Below are positions 5,759 to 10,401 of a stretch of DNA of 10,401 bases, piece after piece (within the stretch, counting starts at the first letter, position 1; each line of letters starts with the position of its first letter). The DNA comes from Zoogloeaceae bacterium. GTDB lineage: Bacteria; Pseudomonadota; Gammaproteobacteria; Burkholderiales; Rhodocyclaceae. The stretch lies in NCBI GenBank assembly GCA_031267345.1, contig JAIRZG010000133.1:1-10401 (forward strand). The letters run 5' to 3'. The notes under the pieces are model-generated. The model was not told the origin of the DNA, made no database searches, and was given only the letters and a program-made list of their open reading frames with translations. A program made the translations under genes and the position numbers.

Positions 5759-8700
5759 TCAGTCATAAACGATGCGCACGTTTTCCGGCTTCAGCCATTC
5801 GCGCAGGTCGCGGAGCAGGTTGTCGTCCAGGTTGACGCGGTAGCTGGCGCCCAGGGTGAGTTCGCAGGCCGCGCCGTGGTTCTGGTAGCGGATGCGCACG
5901 GGCGCGACGCCGGGGAAAGGCGTGAGCAGGTCTTTCAGGCGGGCGGCGTTGGCTTGACCGTTCAGGTTCAGGGCGAGATAGCGGGCAAAACGGGCGCGGA
6001 CTTCGCCCAGGGTCATGAGTTTGTCGGCAACGACGCGGTTGTTGCCGGAAAATTCATCGTAGCTGACGCGGCCTTCAATCAGCAACACTTCGTCGGTGAC
6101 GATTTTTTCGCGCTCGGCTTCAAACAGTTCGTTGAAGATGGAAACATCCATTGTGGCGCTGCCGTCGTCCAGTTGCACAAACAACATCTTGCCGCGCCGG
6201 GTCATCTGGGCGCGAACGCCAACGGCAAGTCCGGCAATGAGCGCCGGCTCGCGCGCGGGTTCAAGCTGGTTCAGGCGACGCGGCGCGAAGCGGGAAAGCT
6301 CCTGCCGCACGGCGTCATAAGGATGTCCGGAGACAAAAAAGCCCAGCGCCTCCTTTTCCCGCGTCAGCTTTTCCTTGTCGTCCCAGGGTTTGACCTGAAG
6401 ATATTGCGGGGCGTGAATCTCGCCCTCCTCGCCCGCGTCGAAGAGACTGGCTTGCAGGGCGTTGCGCTCGGCCTGTTCGGCGGCTTCCATGGCGATGCCG
6501 ACCGAGGCTAGGAGTTTTTCGCGCGCGCGGTCGATGGCGTCAAACGCGCCTGCCTTGATCAGCGCCTCGATGGCGCGACGATTCACCTGACGTTTATCCA
6601 CGCGCTTGCAAAAATCAAACAGATCCTTGAACGCGCCGTCTTTTTCCCGCGCCGCCAGCATCAGCCGGACAGCCTGCTCGCCTACCCCCTTGACGGCGCC
6701 GAGGCCGTAACGAATGGTTTTCGCGTCCACCGGCTCGAAGCAGTAAGCGGAGGCGTTGACGTCCGGCCCCAGCACGACAAGGCCATTGGCGCGCGCGTCG
6801 TCGTAAAAGATTTTTACGGCGTCGGTATTGTCCATGTCCGAGGAAAGCGTCGCCGCCATGAAGGCCGAAGCGTGATGCGCCTTCAGCCAGGCGGTTTGAT
6901 AAGTGATGACGGCATAGGCGGCGGTGTGCGACTTGTTGAAGCCGTATTCCGCGAATTTGGTCATCAACTCGAACAGGTGTTTGGCAAGGGCGGGTTGGTA
7001 GCCTTTGTCTTTGGCGCCGGAGATGATGGTCTCTTCGTGTTTTTGCATTTCTTCCGGTTTTTTCTTGCCCATTGCGCGGCGCAGCAAATCCGCGCTGCCT
7101 AGCGTGTAGCCGCCGATAATTTGCGAAATCTGCATCACCTGTTCCTGATACACGATGACGCCATAGGTGGGCGACAGGCAGTTTTCGAGATCGGGATGAA
7201 AATAGTCGATTTTCTGTTTGCCTTTTTTCCGCAGGATGAAATCATCGACCATGCCGGAGCCCAGTGGCCCCGGACGGTAGAGCGCCAGCACGGCGATGAT
7301 GTCCTCAAAGCGGTCGGGTTCGAGTTTTTTGAGAAGCTTTTTCATGCCTTCCGATTCAACCTGGAAGATTGCGGTGGTATTGGCTTCCCGAAGAATCTTG
7401 TACACCGCCGGGTCGGCAAAACCCAGACGCATCAACTCCGGCTTTTCGCCCGTCAGGCGTTCGACGTACTTCAACGCCAGCTCGATGATGGTGAGGTTTC
7501 GCAAGCCCAGAAAGTCGAATTTGACCAGACCGGCTTTTTCCACGTCGTCCTTGTCGAATTGCGACACGGGCGCGGCGTCGTTGCCGCTGGCCTGATAAAT
7601 GGGGCAAAAGTCGGTGATTTTTCCCGGCGCGATCAACACGCCGCCCGCGTGCATCCCGACATTGCGGGTCAGATCTTCCAGACGGTACGCCAGCGCGAAC
7701 AGTTCGCGCATGGATTCGCCGTCATCGCTCGCCATCATTTCCTGTAGCGTCGGCTCTTTTTTCAGCGCCTCGGCAAGCGACACAGGCTTGTTCTGTTCCA
7801 CCGGAATCAGCTTGGAAATGCGGTCGCACAGCGAATAGGGCAAATCCAGCACCCGTCCGACATCGCGCACAACGGCTTTTGAGGACAGGGTGCCGAAAGT
7901 GGCGATCTGCGACACCGCGTCCGCGCCATAACGCTGGCGCACGTATTCGATCACCCGCCAGCGGTTGTCCTGACAAAAGTCGATGTCGAAGTCGGGCATG
8001 GACACCCGCTCCGGGTTCAAAAAGCGTTCAAACAACAAGGCGTATTGCAAGGGATCGAGATCAGTAATGCCAATGCTGTACGCTACCAGCGACCCCGCGC
8101 CGGAACCACGCCCCGGGCCTACCGGCACACCGTTGTTTTTGCCCCAGTTGATAAAGTCCGCCACAATCAGGAAATAGCCGGGAAAGCCCATGTTGATGAT
8201 GGTGGCAAGCTCCGTTTTCAGACGTTCGTCGTATTCCGGGCGACGTTCGGCACGGATTGCCGGATCCGGGAAAAGCTGTTGCAGCCGTTGCTCCAGTCCG
8301 GCTTCGGCCTGGAGCGTCAAAAAATCTTCCAGACTCACGCCTTCCGGCGTGGGAAACTGCGGCAGAAAGTTTTTGTCCAGCGTCAATTCAAGATTGCAAC
8401 GACGGGCGATTTCCAGCGAGTTTTCCAGCGCCTCCGGCAAATCGGCGAACAACGTCCGCATTTCGGCCTGCGTCTTGAAATACTGCGCCTCGGTAAAATC
8501 ACGCGGTCGCCGGACATCGCCCAGCGTGTAGCCCTCGGCAATGCACACCCTGGCTTCATGGGCGCGAAAATCCCCTGCGTCCAGAAATTGCACCGGATGC
8601 GTCGCCACCAGCGGCAGGGAGAGTTTCGTCGCCAGATGAACGCTGGCCTCTACCAGCGCCTCATCCTGCGGATGTTCGGCGCGTTGCGCTTCCAGATAAA

Positions 8701-9229
8701 AAGCGTCCGGGAACAGCGCCGCCCAGGCCAACGCGCGTTTTTCGGCCTGTTTTGCATGTCCGCTCAACAAGGCATCGCCCACATCGCCCAGACGCGCGCC
8801 GGAAAGCGCGATCAATCCATCACAACCCGTTTCGGCAAACCATTCCCGACAAAGCTGCGCTTTTTCCGGTCGATTGGGTTGCAGGTAAGCGCGCGTCAGC
8901 AACTCACAAAGCTGGCGATAACCCTGCCGGTTCCGCACCAGCAACAACAGGCGGAATGGCCGTTCCGGCTCATCGGGATTGGCAATCCAGCAATCCGCCC
9001 CGACAATCGGCTTGATCCCCGTCGCGCGCGCCTTTTTGTAGAACTTCACCAGGCCAAAAAGATTCATCAGATCGGTGACCGCCAGCGCAGGCATGGCATC
9101 CGCCGCCGCGCGCGCAATCGCGGCATCCACCCGCAAAATGCCGTCCGTGATCGAAAATTCGCTGTGCGCGCGCAGATGCGCGAAACAGGGCGTGACAGGC
9201 GATTCGGCGGCGGCAGGGGCGTCAGTCAT
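5759..9229 (-). CDS. dnaE: DNA polymerase III alpha subunit
   Basis: This is the catalytic subunit of the replicative polymerase. It extends DNA at the fork and works with the epsilon proofreader, tau and the beta clamp. The 1156-residue length matches proteobacterial DnaE1 (~1160). Domains in order: PHP (from residue ~16, FAHLRAHSEFSITDG, and PALAVTDLMNLFGLVKFY); polymerase core with GPGRGSGAGS at 371-380 and PDFDIDF at 412-418. The catalytic aspartates would be Asp413, Asp415 and Asp572 (KFDFLGLR). Then the fingers (YRPGPLGSGM, YGVIVYQEQVMQ), a helix-hairpin-helix region, a likely clamp-binding motif QASLF at 926-930, an OB fold (~994-1075) and a C-terminal tau-binding domain. All key residues are present. 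The ATG at 9227-9229 gives the normal N-terminus but has no clear Shine-Dalgarno. It is separated from both neighbours and probably has its own promoter. Confidence 0.98.
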   Translation of the reverse strand: MTDAPAAAESPVTPCFAHLRAHSEFSITDGILRVDAAIARAAADAMPALAVTDLMNLFGLVKFYKKARATGIKPIVGADCWIANPDEPERPFRLLLLVRNRQGYRQLCELLTRAYLQPNRPEKAQLCREWFAETGCDGLIALSGARLGDVGDALLSGHAKQAEKRALAWAALFPDAFYLEAQRAEHPQDEALVEASVHLATKLSLPLVATHPVQFLDAGDFRAHEARVCIAEGYTLGDVRRPRDFTEAQYFKTQAEMRTLFADLPEALENSLEIARRCNLELTLDKNFLPQFPTPEGVSLEDFLTLQAEAGLEQRLQQLFPDPAIRAERRPEYDERLKTELATIINMGFPGYFLIVADFINWGKNNGVPVGPGRGSGAGSLVAYSIGITDLDPLQYALLFERFLNPERVSMPDFDIDFCQDNRWRVIEYVRQRYGADAVSQIATFGTLSSKAVVRDVGRVLDLPYSLCDRISKLIPVEQNKPVSLAEALKKEPTLQEMMASDDGESMRELFALAYRLEDLTRNVGMHAGGVLIAPGKITDFCPIYQASGNDAAPVSQFDKDDVEKAGLVKFDFLGLRNLTIIELALKYVERLTGEKPELMRLGFADPAVYKILREANTTAIFQVESEGMKKLLKKLEPDRFEDIIAVLALYRPGPLGSGMVDDFILRKKGKQKIDYFHPDLENCLSPTYGVIVYQEQVMQISQIIGGYTLGSADLLRRAMGKKKPEEMQKHEETIISGAKDKGYQPALAKHLFELMTKFAEYGFNKSHTAAYAVITYQTAWLKAHHASAFMAATLSSDMDNTDAVKIFYDDARANGLVVLGPDVNASAYCFEPVDAKTIRYGLGAVKGVGEQAVRLMLAAREKDGAFKDLFDFCKRVDKRQVNRRAIEALIKAGAFDAIDRAREKLLASVGIAMEAAEQAERNALQASLFDAGEEGEIHAPQYLQVKPWDDKEKLTREKEALGFFVSGHPYDAVRQELSRFAPRRLNQLEPAREPALIAGLAVGVRAQMTRRGKMLFVQLDDGSATMDVSIFNELFEAEREKIVTDEVLLIEGRVSYDEFSGNNRVVADKLMTLGEVRARFARYLALNLNGQANAARLKDLLTPFPGVAPVRIRYQNHGAACELTLGASYRVNLDDNLLRDLREWLKPENVRIVYD

Positions 9230-9262
9230 GAGCGGCGGACTTCAGGATCGGGGAAAGGCTGC

Positions 9263-9291
9263 ATTCTAGAGAAATTCTGGATAACCGTCAT
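9263..9291 (-). promoter_or_regulatory. Sigma-70-type promoter candidate for dnaE
   Basis: On the minus strand ATGACG (9286-9291) and TAGAAT (9263-9268) are separated by 17 bp, 33 bases before the dnaE ATG. They match TTGACA at four of six positions and TATAAT at five of six. The remainder of 9230-9479 contains no gene I can support. Confidence 0.45.
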
Positions 9292-9422
9292 TCCCTTGAT
9301 GAGCGCACCCCTGTCCAATATGAGCGGTTGCGGCAATATTTCGCAATCGTCTCCGCAGGAGCCTCTTTCCCGATCGACCAGAGGGCGAATATCTCAAACT
9401 TCAGGCAACCTGGAGCAGCTGC

Positions 9423-9453
9423 GCGGCGCACGCCGTCCGTTGGCGCCTGCCGC
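9423..9453 (-). other. GC-rich inverted repeat after the GltI-like pseudogene
   Basis: GCGGC (9423-9427) and GCCGC (9449-9453) enclose further partly complementary GC-rich sequence, so the transcript could fold about 27 bases past the pseudogene stop. There is no T-run, so it is not a standard intrinsic terminator. Confidence 0.25.
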
Positions 9454-9479
9454 CGGAACCTGATTCTGCTGTGCCCTGA

Positions 9480-10204
9480 TTACTCGACGCCTTTGTCCGT
9501 GGGCCGTGTGAAGGCTTCCTTCAAGGCGAGGCTCATGGGCAAATTCAGGTTGATGTCGTATGGCGGAATGGGATTCAGGAACCAACGCGCATAAATTTTC
9601 TCCGCTTCGCCCGAACGTATCAGGCGGACAAGAGTTTCATTCACCAGGGTTTTCAGCATCGTATCGCCCTTGCGCATCATGATGGCATAGGGTTCGGTGC
9701 GTAGCGACGAGCCGAAGATTTCATAGGCTTTGGGGTCTTTGGAATGGGCGATCAGGCTGAGCAACAAAACCTCGTCCATGACAAAGGCGGCGGTGTGACC
9801 GCTTTTCGCCATCAGGAAAGATTCGATGTGATCCCTGCCGTAAAGAAGGGTTATGGCCCTGGCTTTCCATTTGGCGTCATTTTCCAGAAATTGCGCGGAA
9901 GTCGTGCCTCTGGTGGTGACGATGGTTTTCCCGGAAATATCAATTTGACGTTTAAAACGGGTATGGATGACCTTGTTTTTATCGTTTTAACCACCTGATC
10001 GCACAATTCCACGGCGTAGCCAATAGGCAGTCGTGTCGTATCCAGATACGAAAAAGGAATGGAGGCTTCCCGATAACCAAGGTTGATAACGCCGGATTCC
10101 TTGATCCGTTTCAGCGTTCCATTCAATTCCTGTGCATGGACAGTAAATGCAAATATCAACATGAAAACGCCCGCAGAAAATCTGCGCAGTATTCGCTCAA
10201 GCAT
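9480..10204 (-). pseudogene. GltI-like glutamate/aspartate periplasmic binding protein, deleted and frameshifted
   Basis: In an intact GltI (SBP_bac_3 family), this protein carries glutamate/aspartate through the periplasm to an ABC importer. The N-terminal part starts MLERILRRF with a hydrophobic signal peptide cleaved near FTVHA/QE. It continues GTLKRIKESGVINLGYREAS, IPFSYLD and GYAVELCDQVVK up to NVKLI (about 9940). The C-terminal part is in another frame: ISGKTIVTTRGTTSAQFLEN, then SGHTAAFVMDE, RKGDTMLKTLVNETLVRLI, RSGEAEKIYARWFLNPIPP and NLNLPMSLALKEAF. Both halves match GltI, but the ~50-55 residues that should lie between VKLI and the LKGK.VVV.SGTTS block are missing. The junction near 9937-9944 also changes frame. 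The unshifted frame stops at about 9851, so only a 118-residue truncated product would form. Transporter permease and ATPase genes are not in view. The strand, ribosome site and signal peptide remain intact, suggesting recent loss. Confidence 0.85.
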
Positions 10205-10210
10205 GATGCG

Positions 10211-10216
10211 CCTCCT
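10211..10216 (-). promoter_or_regulatory. Ribosome binding site of the GltI-like gene
   Basis: AGGAGG on the minus strand lies six bases before the ATG at 10202-10204. This fixes the start at MLERILRRF rather than the upstream in-frame ATG (10268-10270), whose residues belong to the Hpt domain. Confidence 0.8.
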
Positions 10217-10221
10217 GACTT

Positions 10222-10401
10222 TTAAAAGATTTTCGGCAAGCTGGATAAATTCAGGCGTGTTTGCGCGCACAAAAACGAAGTCCCCCGCTTTGGCCGCATA
10301 TTCCAGCGCCTCGGCTTCTGACCCACCCTGCTCGCTTCTATGCCGTAGCTGCTGCCCTTGACACCGTGAATGATGATGGCGTAATCAGGCAGGTCTGTCT
10401 C
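10222..10401 (-). pseudogene. C-terminal Hpt (histidine phosphotransfer) domain, frameshifted, cut by window edge
   Basis: From the right edge the minus strand reads DLPDYAIIIHGVKGSSYGIE and ASRVGQ (to 10318). The H..KGSS motif is the hallmark of Hpt domains, whose His accepts phosphate from a receiver in a phosphorelay. After Gln the frame is lost. Adding one base there continues AEALEYAAKAGDFVFVRANT and PEFIQLAENLL, the typical last helices of an Hpt domain. The unshifted frame gives unrelated residues ending at TAA 10222-10224. The rest of the protein, probably a hybrid sensor kinase or a phosphorelay protein, lies right of the window. The repaired frame has no stop and runs into the GltI-like gene; removing one T from CTTTT would place the 10222 TAA in frame, so a second indel is possible. 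The family call rests on motif and pattern only. Confidence 0.65.

Noticed and set aside
8045..9463. 472-codon open frame on the plus strand opposite the dnaE start
   Set aside because: Antisense to dnaE, with biased Arg/Gln/Phe composition and no ribosome site or domain; a shadow frame.
1..10401. CRISPR arrays, tRNA/rRNA genes, insertion sequences, integrase sites
   Set aside because: Reading the gaps shows no regularly spaced repeats, no cloverleaf-like gene, no transposase or integrase fragment and no flanking terminal inverted repeats.

Overview
The window looks like chromosome from a Gram-negative proteobacterium. It carries a full-length Mfd and a full-length proteobacterial-type DnaE (DnaE1). 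A lipobox protein and a GltI-type periplasmic binding protein imply an outer membrane and periplasm. The protein style (for example GIEYYLP in Mfd) and the GC-rich genes with AT-rich gaps fit a betaproteobacterium, but this is inference; no rRNA or other taxonomic marker is present.

Layout, left to right. 1-433: remains of two small toxin genes of the Gp49/DUF891 branch of RelE/ParE on the minus strand, in tandem, both broken. 434-3913: mfd, minus strand. 3914-4146: AT-rich gap with a plus-strand promoter candidate and a perfect 7-bp inverted repeat. 4147-4965: two small plus-strand genes, a lipoprotein and a coiled-coil protein with a C-terminal membrane anchor. 5009-5320: a truncated paralogue of the lipoprotein. 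5277-5519: a small HTH regulator on the minus strand, overlapping the paralogue tail to tail. 5520-5758: an AT-rich gap with a weak terminator candidate. 5759-9229: dnaE, minus strand, with a promoter candidate upstream. 9230-9479: no gene seen. 9480-10204: a GltI-like amino-acid binding protein gene broken by an internal deletion plus frameshift. 10205-10401: the end of an Hpt (histidine phosphotransfer) domain, also frameshifted and cut by the window edge.

The two intact housekeeping genes act in DNA maintenance: transcription-coupled repair and replication. They are not an operon: a 1.8-kb block of small accessory genes on both strands lies between them. Almost everything outside mfd, dnaE and the small 4147-4965 pair is damaged. 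There are five broken genes in about 2 kb of non-housekeeping DNA. This suggests a genome undergoing gene decay, though several lesions lie in homopolymers and could be assembly errors.

I did not find a clearly new defence or mobile system. The most unusual parts are the tandem toxin remnants, the lipoprotein/coiled-coil/lipoprotein-paralogue cassette, and the Hpt domain whose shifted frame runs without a stop into the GltI-like gene.
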